Assembly (NCBI GenBank): GCA_022448645.1
Contig: JAKVBZ010000029.1
Coordinates: 1-54,521 of the forward strand
Source: Pirellulaceae bacterium
GTDB taxonomy: Bacteria; Planctomycetota; Planctomycetia; Pirellulales; Pirellulaceae
Length of the DNA: 54,521 nt
Direction of reading: 5' to 3'
Shown here in pieces: positions 9,081 to 17,905 of this stretch (position 1 is its first letter; every line of letters begins with the position of its first letter). Position numbers and translations under genes: made by a program. Under the pieces are notes generated by a model, which saw only the letters and a program-made list of their open reading frames with translations, did no database searches and was not told the DNA's origin.

Positions 9081-11675
9081 TTAGTCGATATACAGGAACC
9101 GATTGGATGCCAACAGCGCCTGGCACAAACTGCTCCAGGCGCGGTCGGTAGCGGCAGCAGGATGCTTCTGGAGTTCTGCCTGCCAATCGACATTTGGATC
9201 TTGACGGAACAGCTCAGCCTGCTGAGCAACAAATTGCAAGCAGGCCGCTTGCTGGTTGTCACTGGGCGGTGCTGCAAACAGGTGCAAAAAGAGACGATCC
9301 ATGCGCCTGGCTGCATCGTCCGCAACTTCCTCGGAAACACGTCTGGCGAGATCTGCAGATCTTGCCACGATCATCTCGTCGTTTAAGAACCAAAGCGACT
9401 GTGTCGCCGCCGTTGAGCATTGGCGTTTGTCACAGTTCGGATTCATGATGGGAAAGTCAAACGTTGCCAGCATTTCTAATGGTTCGGTTCGTTTGAACTC
9501 GATATAGCAACTGCGACGGAATGCCTCCGCAGATTGGGCAACGACTGCTTTCCCACTTCCGTCCTTTGTCACAGACACGCTTTTCCCACCCAGCTGAAGG
9601 TCCAGTTGTCCGCTGACAAACAGAATCGCATCACGAATTGTCTCCGCGTCCAACCGCTTGAGGTTCATCCGGCCCCACCACCGGTTCTCTGGATCGGCCG
9701 CCTGCAATTCGGACGTTTGTCGCGACGTCTGCTGGTAAGTTTTAGACGACATGATCAGCTTGTGGAGTCGTTTCTGCCGCCAACCGTGACGTACCAAGTC
9801 GTCTGCCAACCAATCGAGCAGCTCCGGATGCGATGGACGCTCGCCAGCCACGCCAAAGTCACTCGGCGTGGCCACCAACCCACGGCCCATATGGTACTGC
9901 CAGATGCGGTTCACGAAAACGCGAGCGATCAGCGGATGGGTACCGTCAGTCAACAGCTGAGCATACGCGAGTCGTCGGCCCGTCGTAGGACGATGAGGAT
10001 CATTCAACGGGAGCGGTACGTCCCGACCAGCCTTTGACAATACGGACAGCTCGCCAGGTCCAACCGGTCTGGTTGGGCTCGACGGATCCCCACGAAAGAA
10101 AACAGTACTGACCGGGATTAATCCTGCACGTTCAGTCGTCGCCATGACAAGACATGGCGGCGGTTTCGTCGTCCGCAATTCCGCAATCTTTCTTTTCTCC
10201 TCCTCAAACTCGCGATATGCCTGCTTATCATACTCAACCAGCAAACCACCACTGATGACTTGGACAGGCTTCACATTTGGATACCGGTCTAGCAAAGATT
10301 TTTGCTGAGGATGGCGGTCTTGAGGAGCTGTCCGGACGGCGGTACGAACATCCTCTCGATCCGTCTCCGGCACTTCGGCCAGCTTTTCTTCCTGGATCCT
10401 TTCGCCGACGGCCCGGCGCCGGACAGCCATCTCCTCTTCCATGACTTTGGCCTTGGCCTCAATGCGGTCGGATTCAGTACGAACTTCGGCAGTCGTCAAG
10501 TCGATCAACCTGGCACTTGGCGGCTGCCAATCCTGTAAGGGAAAAGCCGGGTCGAACACCGCCCGGAAGCGATAGTAGTCGTCGGTCGTGAGCGGCTCGT
10601 ACTTATGATCGTGACACTGCGCACAGCCAACCGTAAGCCCCAACATCACCGAGCTAACCAACTGCATCGCGTCGGCGACCGTTTGATTGCGATCCGCAAC
10701 GGTATTAGAAGCCCCAGTTGCATCCGGCGCCATGCGCAGGAAACCCGTCGCAGTCAAAAGTTCGAGGTGACGTGGATTGTCGGGATCAAGATCACCGTCC
10801 ACCATCTCGTCTCCAGCAATCTGTTCACGTATGAATGTATCGATCGGCTTGTCAGTATTGAAAGATTCAATCACGTAATCACGATACCGCCAGGCGTGAG
10901 GCCGATCGTGATCACTCCCTTGTCCGCCGTCGCTTTCAGCAAACCCCGCGACATCAAGCCAATGTCGTCCCCAACGCACACCAAATTGGAGCGAGTCGAG
11001 CAAACGGTCAATCAAGTCGGAGAAAGCGACCTGCGGCTCTTTAGCGTATTCATGAATGAAAGCCTCCACCTCGTCCGGTGTTGGCGGCAGCCCCGTCAGA
11101 TCAATCGTCGCCCGACGGACCAAAGTGTACGGATCGGCACCCGGTGAAAACGAAAGTCCTTGGACGGCAAGCTTCTCAGCCACAAAAGCATCGATGGGAT
11201 GGTCGTAATCCTGCTCTTCTAGCTGAGGAATTTCCGGTGTAGAAACTGGCTGAAAGGACCAGTGATTCAGCTCTTCCCATGTAAACCGCGCGTCCTCAAT
11301 GTTTTCTGGCTCAGGTCGGACGGTGAGCGCACCTTGCTCGATCCAGCGGCGGATGATCAGCTTTTGGCTCGCAGAGAGTTTCTTTTCGCCCTCCGGCATT
11401 TCGTCGTTTTCAATCCGCTGCCAGATGAGGCTCGCTGCCGTGTTCCTCGGATCGATCGCCGGCCCGGAATCTCCACCCTTCCGCATCAGCCGCACCAGGC
11501 GAATATCGAGACCACCACGATGATCTTCCTCTTCGCCATGACACTGAAAACAGGCAGCCTTGAAGATCGGTCGTACGTCACGTTCGAACGTGAGCACGGC
11601 CTGGTCATCGGCAACGGACACCGCCAGAGGCAGAAGCAGCAAAGCACACGGTAACAACTGTAAGACAATCCGCAT
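9081..11675 (-). CDS. Cytochrome c-like DUF1549/DUF1553 secreted protein
   Basis: About 864 residues. It has a signal peptide (hydrophobic residues 3-19) and a planctomycete cytochrome c-like domain with CFQCHG (C42, C45, H46) and NDEMPEG as the likely Met ligand. DUF1549 runs from about 150 to 370 and includes a second heme-type motif, CAQCHDHK. A charged, probably helical linker follows, then DUF1553 (about 570-830) ending in LLASNRFLYID. A GTG at 11678 directly before the ATG is an alternative start. It probably binds heme and sits at the cell surface or periplasm with the adjacent DUF1501 protein; the reaction is unknown. The gene follows the Ldh2 gene by about 110 bp on the same strand. 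Confidence 0.92.
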   Translation of the reverse strand: MRIVLQLLPCALLLLPLAVSVADDQAVLTFERDVRPIFKAACFQCHGEEEDHRGGLDIRLVRLMRKGGDSGPAIDPRNTAASLIWQRIENDEMPEGEKKLSASQKLIIRRWIEQGALTVRPEPENIEDARFTWEELNHWSFQPVSTPEIPQLEEQDYDHPIDAFVAEKLAVQGLSFSPGADPYTLVRRATIDLTGLPPTPDEVEAFIHEYAKEPQVAFSDLIDRLLDSLQFGVRWGRHWLDVAGFAESDGGQGSDHDRPHAWRYRDYVIESFNTDKPIDTFIREQIAGDEMVDGDLDPDNPRHLELLTATGFLRMAPDATGASNTVADRNQTVADAMQLVSSVMLGLTVGCAQCHDHKYEPLTTDDYYRFRAVFDPAFPLQDWQPPSARLIDLTTAEVRTESDRIEAKAKVMEEEMAVRRRAVGERIQEEKLAEVPETDREDVRTAVRTAPQDRHPQQKSLLDRYPNVKPVQVISGGLLVEYDKQAYREFEEEKRKIAELRTTKPPPCLVMATTERAGLIPVSTVFFRGDPSSPTRPVGPGELSVLSKAGRDVPLPLNDPHRPTTGRRLAYAQLLTDGTHPLIARVFVNRIWQYHMGRGLVATPSDFGVAGERPSHPELLDWLADDLVRHGWRQKRLHKLIMSSKTYQQTSRQTSELQAADPENRWWGRMNLKRLDAETIRDAILFVSGQLDLQLGGKSVSVTKDGSGKAVVAQSAEAFRRSCYIEFKRTEPLEMLATFDFPIMNPNCDKRQCSTAATQSLWFLNDEMIVARSADLARRVSEEVADDAARRMDRLFLHLFAAPPSDNQQAACLQFVAQQAELFRQDPNVDWQAELQKHPAAATDRAWSSLCQALLASNRFLYID

Positions 11676-11788
11676 CACTGTAATTGTAACGCACCGACAT
11701 GCCCCGTTGCGAGCGCGAGTTAGCCCGAATGCGAGGAAAGCGTGATCGGTCAGGCCTAAATACTCATGACACTACCGTCGTGGAATGA

Positions 11789-12868
11789 CTAAAGCCGGTC
11801 AAACGGAATGCCAATCTTCTCCCCAATCTCTCGCAGTTGTTCGGCAACTGCATCGTCAAGTGGTATCCCCGTCTGACGACGCTCTACAGCGGATTTTCTT
11901 TCTGGATCGCCGGGGATTAAAGGACCGCTGGTGCCGGGCGCTGGCTTCGTGGACCGCATGGTTTGAATCCAATGATCGACCCGCTGCTGGTACTCTTCGA
12001 GATCCATGAACGCGTCGATACGCATGGCGGCAAAGCAATGACCGACTCCTTTACCAACCGACGACGGACTTTCGTCACCAGCAACAAATGTGGGCACGAA
12101 AGGCCCCCAATTCGCGCCACTCAATACTCCGCTGAGCAGGTCGACCAACGTCGACAGGCAGTAACCTTTGTGTCCTCCATGGTCACGATCGGCTCCCAAC
12201 GGAAGCAGCGAGCCGCCGTCAAAATAGTCTTCGGGCCGATTGCTGGGATGGCCATCGGCGTCGACGATCCAACCTGCAGGCAATGGTTGTCCTCTCCTTC
12301 TGTATGCTTCGACCTTGCCAACCGGCACAACCGAAGTCGACATGTCGATCACAATCGGCGGCTCGTCTCCTGCTGGGAAGGCAACGGCAAGCGGATTCGT
12401 GCTCAAATTCCGTTCCGCTCCCCAAAGCGGCGTCACTGCAGGACTGGCATTGGTCATGGACCAACCGATCAGATTCCGAGCCAGCGCCTGTAGGGGATAG
12501 TAACCGGCGATACCGTAGTGGGAACTATTGCGCACGGTCACCCACCCCATACCGGCTGCTTCGGCCTTTTGCATTGCGATTTCGTTGGCCCGCGGTCCAA
12601 CGATCAGCCCCAATCCTCCGTCGCCATCGACGGCCGCCGTACTGGCCGACTCCCGCAAGACAGAAACCTGCGGTCGGGGATTGACTTTATTCCGTTCAAA
12701 TAACCGCACGTAGGCCCACAACCGAGCCACACCATGCGAGTCGACTCCTCGGCAATCCGCCGTGACCAGCACATCGGCGGCCAAATCGGCATCCTCGGGA
12801 GTAAGGCCAAAGTGTTGAAAAACGGCGGCGGCGAACGAGTGGAGGTGATCAGAGGTAAATGTGTCCAT
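11789..12868 (-). CDS. Malate/L-lactate dehydrogenase family (Ldh2) oxidoreductase
   Basis: A 359-residue NAD(P)-dependent dehydrogenase of the Ldh2 family, whose members oxidise malate, lactate, ureidoglycolate or sulfolactate (ComC). DSHG at 43-46 and RNSSHYG with the likely catalytic His117 are family marks; GGHKGYCLS lies in the C-terminal half. There is no signal peptide, so it is cytoplasmic. It lies 30 bp downstream of an SDR gene and upstream of the DUF1549/DUF1501 pair and the split ThDP decarboxylase. Oxidation of a 2-hydroxy acid to a 2-oxo acid, which the decarboxylase then uses, is a coherent but inferred pathway. The exact substrate cannot be read from the sequence. Confidence 0.9.
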   Translation of the reverse strand: MDTFTSDHLHSFAAAVFQHFGLTPEDADLAADVLVTADCRGVDSHGVARLWAYVRLFERNKVNPRPQVSVLRESASTAAVDGDGGLGLIVGPRANEIAMQKAEAAGMGWVTVRNSSHYGIAGYYPLQALARNLIGWSMTNASPAVTPLWGAERNLSTNPLAVAFPAGDEPPIVIDMSTSVVPVGKVEAYRRRGQPLPAGWIVDADGHPSNRPEDYFDGGSLLPLGADRDHGGHKGYCLSTLVDLLSGVLSGANWGPFVPTFVAGDESPSSVGKGVGHCFAAMRIDAFMDLEEYQQRVDHWIQTMRSTKPAPGTSGPLIPGDPERKSAVERRQTGIPLDDAVAEQLREIGEKIGIPFDRL

Positions 12869-12898
12869 GACACTTCAAGTCTTAAGATTCTACAGAGG

Positions 12899-13666
12899 CT
12901 ATCCCGGCAACAAAATCCTGCCGCCACTTGCTGCCACTGACTGCCCAGTCATATAGCTTGACTCTTCGCTCAGCAAAAATCGGATGATCGAAGCCATCTC
13001 TTCGGGCTGACCGATGCGACGCATGGGTGTGACATCGATCATGGCTTGCAAGCTTTCGGGGGACATATGTGTTCTGGGCATTTCGGTCTCGGTGATACCT
13101 GGGACGACACAGTTCACGCGCACGTTGTGATGTGCCCAGGCTTCTCCGAAAGACCTGACTAAGGAAATCACCGCTGCTTTCGACGCTGAATAGGCGATCA
13201 GTGATGGGCGGGCACGTAAGGCAGCCGTAGATGAAATGGCAACGATGCGGCCGAATTGGCGTTCCACCATTTCGTCCTTCACCGCAAAAACCATGTTGAA
13301 CGTACCGTCCACATTGACCTCCATGGTGCGTTTCCACCCTTCCCAGGTCGTTTCATCCGGAGGTTCGACCACCGCCATCCCGGCAGAATGGACCAGGTAG
13401 TCAATGGGTCCGAGCGCGTCGCGAGTGGCTTGTACGATGGCCTGCGCCGAATCGGGTTGTGAAACATCCCCCCGGACCAACACACCCGTACTTCCCGCCT
13501 TTTCCACATCAGCAAGCGTTTCTTTGGCTTCTTCCTCGCGCGAAACATAATTAATGGCAATGCGAGCGCCCTCGGCGGCTAATCGAAGTACCGTGGCTCG
13601 ACCGATGCCGCGAGATCCACCAGTGACGAGTACCGTTTTTCCTGCAAATTCGTTCGTAGCTGACAA
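12899..13666 (-). CDS. SDR family NAD(P)-dependent oxidoreductase
   Basis: A 255-residue classical short-chain dehydrogenase. TGGSRGIG (15-22) is the cofactor motif, and the catalytic set is S146, Y159 and K163 (in YSASK). The start is a TTG at 13666: no ATG lies before the Rossmann fold, and GAAAGG sits about 8 nt upstream as a ribosome binding site. It is the first gene of a minus-strand run that continues with Ldh2 30 bp further on. It is likely to oxidise or reduce a small alcohol or keto substrate; FabG-like names in databases would not be informative here. Confidence 0.88.
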   Translation of the reverse strand: MSATNEFAGKTVLVTGGSRGIGRATVLRLAAEGARIAINYVSREEEAKETLADVEKAGSTGVLVRGDVSQPDSAQAIVQATRDALGPIDYLVHSAGMAVVEPPDETTWEGWKRTMEVNVDGTFNMVFAVKDEMVERQFGRIVAISSTAALRARPSLIAYSASKAAVISLVRSFGEAWAHHNVRVNCVVPGITETEMPRTHMSPESLQAMIDVTPMRRIGQPEEMASIIRFLLSEESSYMTGQSVAASGGRILLPG

Positions 13667-13716
13667 AACAGAAACCTTTCGACAAAAAATGACTGACGAC
13701 TAAAGCCACTGTCGTA

Positions 13717-13743
13717 AAATGACGAATGACGAATGAATGTCCA
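13717..13743. repeat. AATGACGAATGA-type intergenic repeat
   Basis: Two and a half tandem copies of AATGACG, then AATGAATGTCC. An inverted relative lies at 14013-14045 (CATTCATCATTCC), so the two border the gap between the SDR and aldolase genes. A similar sequence recurs at 29331-29354. The function is unknown. Confidence 0.5.
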
Positions 13744-13830
13744 GTCCCCAAGCCCACACTAACATGGTGCGGGCCAACGTGACTTCTCACCATCATTCTC
13801 TGGAAACTCCGGCGTGATGGGTTCCCAACA

Positions 13831-13859
13831 ACCTCAAATGGCCAAACCTCAAATGGCCA
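13831..13859. repeat. 15-bp tandem duplication
   Basis: ACCTCAAATGGCCA occurs at 13831-13844 and again at 13846-13859, a direct repeat with 15-bp period in the gap between two divergent genes. It may be slippage or a small operator-like duplication; nothing else supports a function. Confidence 0.5.
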
Positions 13860-14012
13860 CCCTACGTGCTGTCGCACAAGACTTAAGTTATCGTTGTAGA
13901 GTACGAACACGACAAGAGGTGAATCGCGTCAAAGGAGCATCTCGCCGGCGCCCCGTCTATCCGTATGTCGCCCTCGTCGTTAGGCTATTTCAAATGAATC
14001 ATTCGTTATTTT

Positions 14013-14045
14013 GATTTCCTTAGTCATTAAACATTCATCATTCCA
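14013..14045. repeat. GATTTCCTT-type intergenic repeat
   Basis: GATTTCCTTAGTCATTA followed by AACATTC matches 29331-29354 at 22 of 24 positions. The sequence ends shortly before the aldolase start at 14057, so it also lies in that gene's leader. Confidence 0.55.
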
Positions 14046-14056
14046 TTCCCTCCGGT

Positions 14057-14758
14057 ATGCAATTCTTCTTAGACACAGCCTCGTTGGCAGACATTCAGCG
14101 GTTTCAATCGCTGGGACTTGTGGACGGCGTCACGACCAATCCGGCCTTGTTGGCCAAAGAGGGTCAAGATCCTCTGGTACAATTACGTGAGATCACGTCT
14201 ATCGTTTCGGGACCTGTTTCGGCAGAGGTTGTGGAAACGGACCCAGAACGAATCGTGCGACATGCTGCAAAACTGGCCCAAGTCGCCGACAATATCGTGG
14301 TCAAGATCCCTGCGTCGATGGCCGGTTTAGCTGCCGCTCCGTCGCTGGTAGCTCAGGGAATTAAGCTGATCGTCACCTTGAATTTCCACGCTACGCAAGC
14401 GGTGCCGTTTATCAAACTTGGAGTCGACTATGTCGCAGTATTCATCGGTCGATCGGAGGATTTCGGCATCGACAATAAACAGGTTTGCTGGGACACACGT
14501 GCGGCAATCGACAATCTTGCCAGCCCGACTCAGCTGATGGCCGCCTCCATCCGTAACCCCGACTATTTAATCGACGCCATCCATGCCAGCTCGGATGTGA
14601 TCACCGTCGGTCCGGCCTGCTGGGACAAGGTCTACAACAATCCGCTGTTCGAACTGGCCGAGCGTGAATTCCTGGAGAGCTGGCGGCAATTGCCCGCGGA
14701 GCTGAGAGCAGAATACGAACAAATATCACACGACCAAAGTGTGCCCCATTCCGAATAA
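14057..14758 (+). CDS. Transaldolase / fructose-6-phosphate aldolase family protein
   Basis: A 233-residue TIM-barrel aldolase of the small transaldolase (Fsa/TalC) subfamily, which is usually 210-220 residues. DGVTTNPALLAKEG (23-36) is the family N-terminal mark and NIVVKIP carries the Schiff-base Lys83. FIGRSEDFGID lies where other members bind the sugar phosphate. The extra C-terminal tail is rich in Glu and Arg. It probably transfers or cleaves dihydroxyacetone units from a ketose phosphate or related sugar in the cytoplasm. The start is ATG 14057, with no clear Shine-Dalgarno. Homologues act in normal pentose-phosphate metabolism and also in the sulfofructose transaldolase route, so context rather than sequence must decide. 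Confidence 0.88.
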   Translation: MQFFLDTASLADIQRFQSLGLVDGVTTNPALLAKEGQDPLVQLREITSIVSGPVSAEVVETDPERIVRHAAKLAQVADNIVVKIPASMAGLAAAPSLVAQGIKLIVTLNFHATQAVPFIKLGVDYVAVFIGRSEDFGIDNKQVCWDTRAAIDNLASPTQLMAASIRNPDYLIDAIHASSDVITVGPACWDKVYNNPLFELAEREFLESWRQLPAELRAEYEQISHDQSVPHSE

Positions 14759-15186
14759 TCAATGCACACAAGGACTTGAGAGGAAAAAGGGTTCGACCTT
14801 GTAGAGTGGACCGTTTTGTGCCGTGCAGCCAGGTATGCGTCGACAAAATTGGTTCCAGTCATTGAAATAACCAAATCACTCAACAGTCATTTGGTTCGTT
14901 CGTCGACCAGCACCGGGCACATGCTTGGGAAGCGCACGGCGCCAGCTCGAAGAAGGAATTCAGACAGAACATCGCACTCTGTCACAAACAACCGAAGGGA
15001 AACCAAACATTGGCGACGCATGATCGTCAAAGCTGCCCAGGAGCTCTGCAAAGACGCCGTTCGGTCGTGGCCAGCGGCAAAAGAATTACAGCTAATCTTC
15101 GCAACCATCGTGCAACCAAAGGAAACATCATTGGGTCATTGTGTAATCCGGACTCCTCTAATCATTCTTCGTTAGGCATTTAACTC
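14759..15186. other. Intergenic region, no gene seen
   Basis: A 428-bp gap between the aldolase and the Gfo/Idh/MocA gene, both on plus. A 119-codon frame (14816-15175) spans most of it, but its basic Ser/Arg-rich translation has no recognisable domain. No terminator with a T-run was found. Confidence 0.5.
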
Positions 15187-16320
15187 ATGTACCGCATCGG
15201 AATCATCGGCGGCGGCCGCATCACGGGGATGCACGCCTTGGCTTACAACGATTACCCCAAGGCAGAAATGTACGCCTTGTGCGATGCCAACGAACAGGTT
15301 GCTCGTGACCGTTCTCAAGAGTGGAACGTCCAACACTGGTATACCGACTACCACGAAATGCTCGCTGATGAAGCGATCGACGCGGTCGAAATCATCACTC
15401 CCCATCACCTGCATGCCGAAATGACCGTCGCCGCGCTCGAGGCTGGCAAGGATGTTTCCGTGCAAAAACCGATGGCTTTGGAAGTGGCCGAGTGCGATGC
15501 GATGATCGACGCTGCTCGACGCTCAGGCAAGAACCTGCGAGTTTTTGAGAACTTCCAACATTTCCCACCGCTGGCCAAAGCCAAACAGTTGCTGGACAGC
15601 GGTGCGATTGGCGATCCGATCTCGCTGAGGATGAAAGCGATTCAGGGATCATTGGATGGCGGCGACAAATCGCAACCAACGATCAAGCGCGCCGATTCCC
15701 GTCCGCCCTATCCTTTGCCGCTGAGTCATCAGGTGGAAAACGTCAACCCGGACAACTGGAAGTTTGATCCCAAACAGGGTGGGGGTGGACGGATGGCACT
15801 CGACTACGGCTATCACGTGTTCGGATTGGCTGTCCATCTGATGGGTGACGTGGAAAAAGTGTTTGCCTGGATCACTCAGCAGGAGATCGTGCATGGCTGG
15901 ATTCTGGACAGTCCGGCGGTGGTCATCTGGAAGTATCGAGACGCGGAGCGATACGGATCTTGGGATATTGTCTCTTCGGACGGCATTCTGGTGCCCACCA
16001 AGTACTGGCCGGAGGATGAATGGGTCGAGATCAGTGGTACCAGAGGGTTTCTATGGGTCAATCGTTGCACTTCGATGCTGTTGGACCGCCCGGCCTTGGT
16101 GATGTACCGTGACGGAGAGACCACCGAATTCTCAAATCTGGACACCGATTGTGCATCCAGCTTCATTCACGGTACGCACGACTGGATTGACTCACTGGAG
16201 GAAGGCCGCCAGGCGGCATTGTCCGGCGAAGTCGGCCGTCGTGTGTTGCAATTCTGCCGAGCAACACAGTTATCGTCGCGCGAACGACGCGAAGTGCTGC
16301 TGGACGAAGTGACGGCGTGA
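15187..16320 (+). CDS. Gfo/Idh/MocA family NAD(P)-dependent oxidoreductase
   Basis: A 377-residue cytoplasmic oxidoreductase with no signal peptide. The Rossmann start IGIIGGGRITGMHA (4-17) binds NAD(P). The usual EKP motif appears as VQKPMAL, keeping the catalytic Lys near residue 96. The C-terminal alpha/beta half includes DYGYHVFGLAVHLMG. Family members oxidise or reduce sugars and inositols, or act as NAD-dependent glycosidases. The transaldolase lies upstream on the same strand but over 400 bp away. The sugar substrate cannot be told. Confidence 0.9.
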   Translation: MYRIGIIGGGRITGMHALAYNDYPKAEMYALCDANEQVARDRSQEWNVQHWYTDYHEMLADEAIDAVEIITPHHLHAEMTVAALEAGKDVSVQKPMALEVAECDAMIDAARRSGKNLRVFENFQHFPPLAKAKQLLDSGAIGDPISLRMKAIQGSLDGGDKSQPTIKRADSRPPYPLPLSHQVENVNPDNWKFDPKQGGGGRMALDYGYHVFGLAVHLMGDVEKVFAWITQQEIVHGWILDSPAVVIWKYRDAERYGSWDIVSSDGILVPTKYWPEDEWVEISGTRGFLWVNRCTSMLLDRPALVMYRDGETTEFSNLDTDCASSFIHGTHDWIDSLEEGRQAALSGEVGRRVLQFCRATQLSSRERREVLLDEVTA

Positions 16321-16506
16321 GTGATCGCAACCCGATGTGCAAGCTGGAAATAAAGGGATTAGAGAGCGGTCCCAGGCTGCCCTACCGAGTTGTTTAACTC
16401 GTCTTCCTCGTTTACCCATCGGTTTACGATGGAAAGTTCCCTCTCTTAGGGGTAGAGTGCATTCCTTCCTCGCAATTCATTGAGACGAATCGTATGCAGT
16501 TGTAAT

Positions 16507-16749
16507 ATGAAGACCTGCGTTCCGCCTTTACTGTTGCTCCTTCTTGGGGTCTCGACTGTGCGAGGAGCAGACTCGGCGCGGCCAGGTCGGTTCGTCGTGG
16601 AACCGCCAACACCGGTCTGCCTCGGATTCGAGTGGGGTATCTCGGGTGACGACAACCAGAATGCATCCTATCGCGAGTCCGGCAAAGGCAAGTGAAAAGC
16701 AGCACTGCCACTGCTGAGGATGGACAGCGAGAGAGTCTCACGGAAATGA
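16507..16749 (+). pseudogene. Broken 5' end of a planctomycete secreted protein gene
   Basis: The ATG at 16507 starts a clear signal peptide (VPPLLLLLLGVSTVRGA), then GRFVVEPPTPVCLGFEWG and GDDNQNA, a pattern I associate from memory with the N-terminal domain of large secreted planctomycete proteins. A TGA at 16693 stops the frame. Reading on in the same frame gives K-A-ALPLLRMDSERV, which fits a tryptophan codon (TGG) having become TGA, and then a second TGA at 16747. About four residues also seem deleted after GDDNQNA. The remaining several hundred codons of such a gene are absent. This is therefore a pseudogene fragment rather than a 62-residue gene; the family assignment is moderate. Confidence 0.6.
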
Positions 16750-17032
16750 CTCCGAAGCAGATTCGGTAGCAAGTCCGACGACTATTCACTGGGCACAATG
16801 TCTAAACTCGTCTTCAGGCGCGAGTTTCGGCTTGGAGCGATTCGCGGTGAACCACTCTTTCAATGACATCGGGGGTATTTACGGTCTTGCGTTTGCGGTG
16901 ACATCACAATGACCCGCAATTCAAGTGGACATGACGACAGCAAGCGAAAAGGGTGAAGAGGCGGTTCAAAAACAACTAGGCCAATTCCCATCACACTTCA
17001 GTAATTGATTAAGATAAGAACTTAGACATTTG
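16750..17032. other. Intergenic region, no gene seen
   Basis: This follows the broken secreted-protein gene and may hold more of its decayed body, but no frame gives recognisable protein sequence. The palindrome at 17033 ends it. Confidence 0.4.
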
Positions 17033-17058
17033 GAGTGCGGCGACTTGTCCCCGCACTC
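17033..17058. repeat. Small palindrome, ECGDLSPHS type
   Basis: GAGTGCGG (17033-17040) and CCGCACTC (17051-17058) form a perfect 8-bp stem with a 10-nt loop. Read as protein it gives ECGDLSPHSK, a string known from many spurious short planctomycete proteins, so this looks like a dispersed intergenic palindrome. It lies 65 bp before the start of the SnoaL-like gene. Confidence 0.6.
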
Positions 17059-17122
17059 TAAAGTCCGCCCGCGACCACTGACTGACCTTGCGACGTCAAA
17101 ACAACAAAAAGGGAATATCGAA

Positions 17123-17632
17123 ATGCAAGTGCGATTCATTTTGCTTGTCGTTTGTCTGATATTGGTTCTATCAAATCCTTCCATCGGTAGTGAAAAAAGC
17201 GAGACACACGCCCTCGACGAAGCACGAAAACAAATGGACGAGGGGTACAAACTTGAAACATACACTCAGGACAGGGAACTCTATGTTACGAAACGACTCA
17301 AGTTATTTGATAAAGATGCCATGTTCATCACAGATACGGGGGAAGTGATCCGCGGAAAATCAAAAATCCACGACTTCTTGGCAGGCAATTTCGCCAAGCT
17401 GCAGGAGCTACATTCTGCGGGAACGACGATTGAAATGACTCCACAACCCAAAGAGGAAAAAATGCTGGATTCAGGTGCCGCTCTCTTCATAAAACAAGTC
17501 GACGTAGTTATCAAATCGTCCGGCGGCATATCTCCACTAACCTTTATGACAACGACGGTAATGCGAAAATCGGATGGACATTGGAGGATTGCCTTTTCCC
17601 AATCCACAAAATTTAAACTGGGAACAGAATAA
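17123..17632 (+). CDS. Secreted SnoaL-like (DUF4440-type) protein
   Basis: 169 residues from the ATG at 17123. An upstream in-frame start at 17030 would translate the palindrome and is rejected; AAAGGGAA about 10 nt before the ATG can act as ribosome binding site. The signal peptide is hydrophobic (FILLVVCLILVL) with a cut near SIGS. The rest fits an NTF2/SnoaL cone fold: a helix with DEARKQMDEGYKLE, then GEVIRGKSKIHDFLAG, and C-terminal strands VMRKSDGHWRIAF. Such domains bind small ligands or act as simple isomerases; no function can be assigned. Its stop overlaps the start of a small membrane ORF by one base. Confidence 0.75.
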   Translation: MQVRFILLVVCLILVLSNPSIGSEKSETHALDEARKQMDEGYKLETYTQDRELYVTKRLKLFDKDAMFITDTGEVIRGKSKIHDFLAGNFAKLQELHSAGTTIEMTPQPKEEKMLDSGAALFIKQVDVVIKSSGGISPLTFMTTTVMRKSDGHWRIAFSQSTKFKLGTE

Positions 17633-17757
17633 TGGGAAATATTGGGAATCCATTAAAAACTGTCTCTTGCCTGACCTTACTGTTCTGCGTGTTGCTCGCC
17701 GTGGGGATCTTGGGATTCATCAAGCCCTCCCGCACCAAAGGCGTGCGTTCAGCTTAA
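17632..17757 (+). CDS. Small single-pass membrane peptide, translationally coupled
   Basis: A 41-codon ORF whose ATG shares a base with the stop of the SnoaL-like gene (TAATG). The product has a polar start (MGNIGNPLKT), one hydrophobic segment (VSCLTLLFCVLLAVGILGFI) and a basic tail (KPSRTKGVRSA), a normal inside-positive membrane peptide. There is no homology I recognise. The overlap and the clean transmembrane pattern support expression, but at this length chance cannot be excluded. Confidence 0.45.
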   Translation: MGNIGNPLKTVSCLTLLFCVLLAVGILGFIKPSRTKGVRSA

Positions 17758-17905
17758 ACCAAAAAACCTCAAAACGTGACCGTTTCATTGGTCTGATTAT
17801 ATGGAATTTCCATCCCGTTTTGATTGACGACACCTACGCGCACTTGTAAAATACATAAATACCTTCAGAGTTACCGGATTATTTACGCGCGAACGGAGTT
17901 TGTTC

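Noticed and set aside
14816..15175. 119-codon plus-strand frame between the aldolase and Gfo/Idh/MocA genes
   Set aside because: Low-complexity basic translation without a domain or ribosome binding site.
17030..17122. N-terminal extension of the SnoaL-like protein
   Set aside because: It would translate the ECGDLSPHS palindrome and put 31 residues before the signal peptide.
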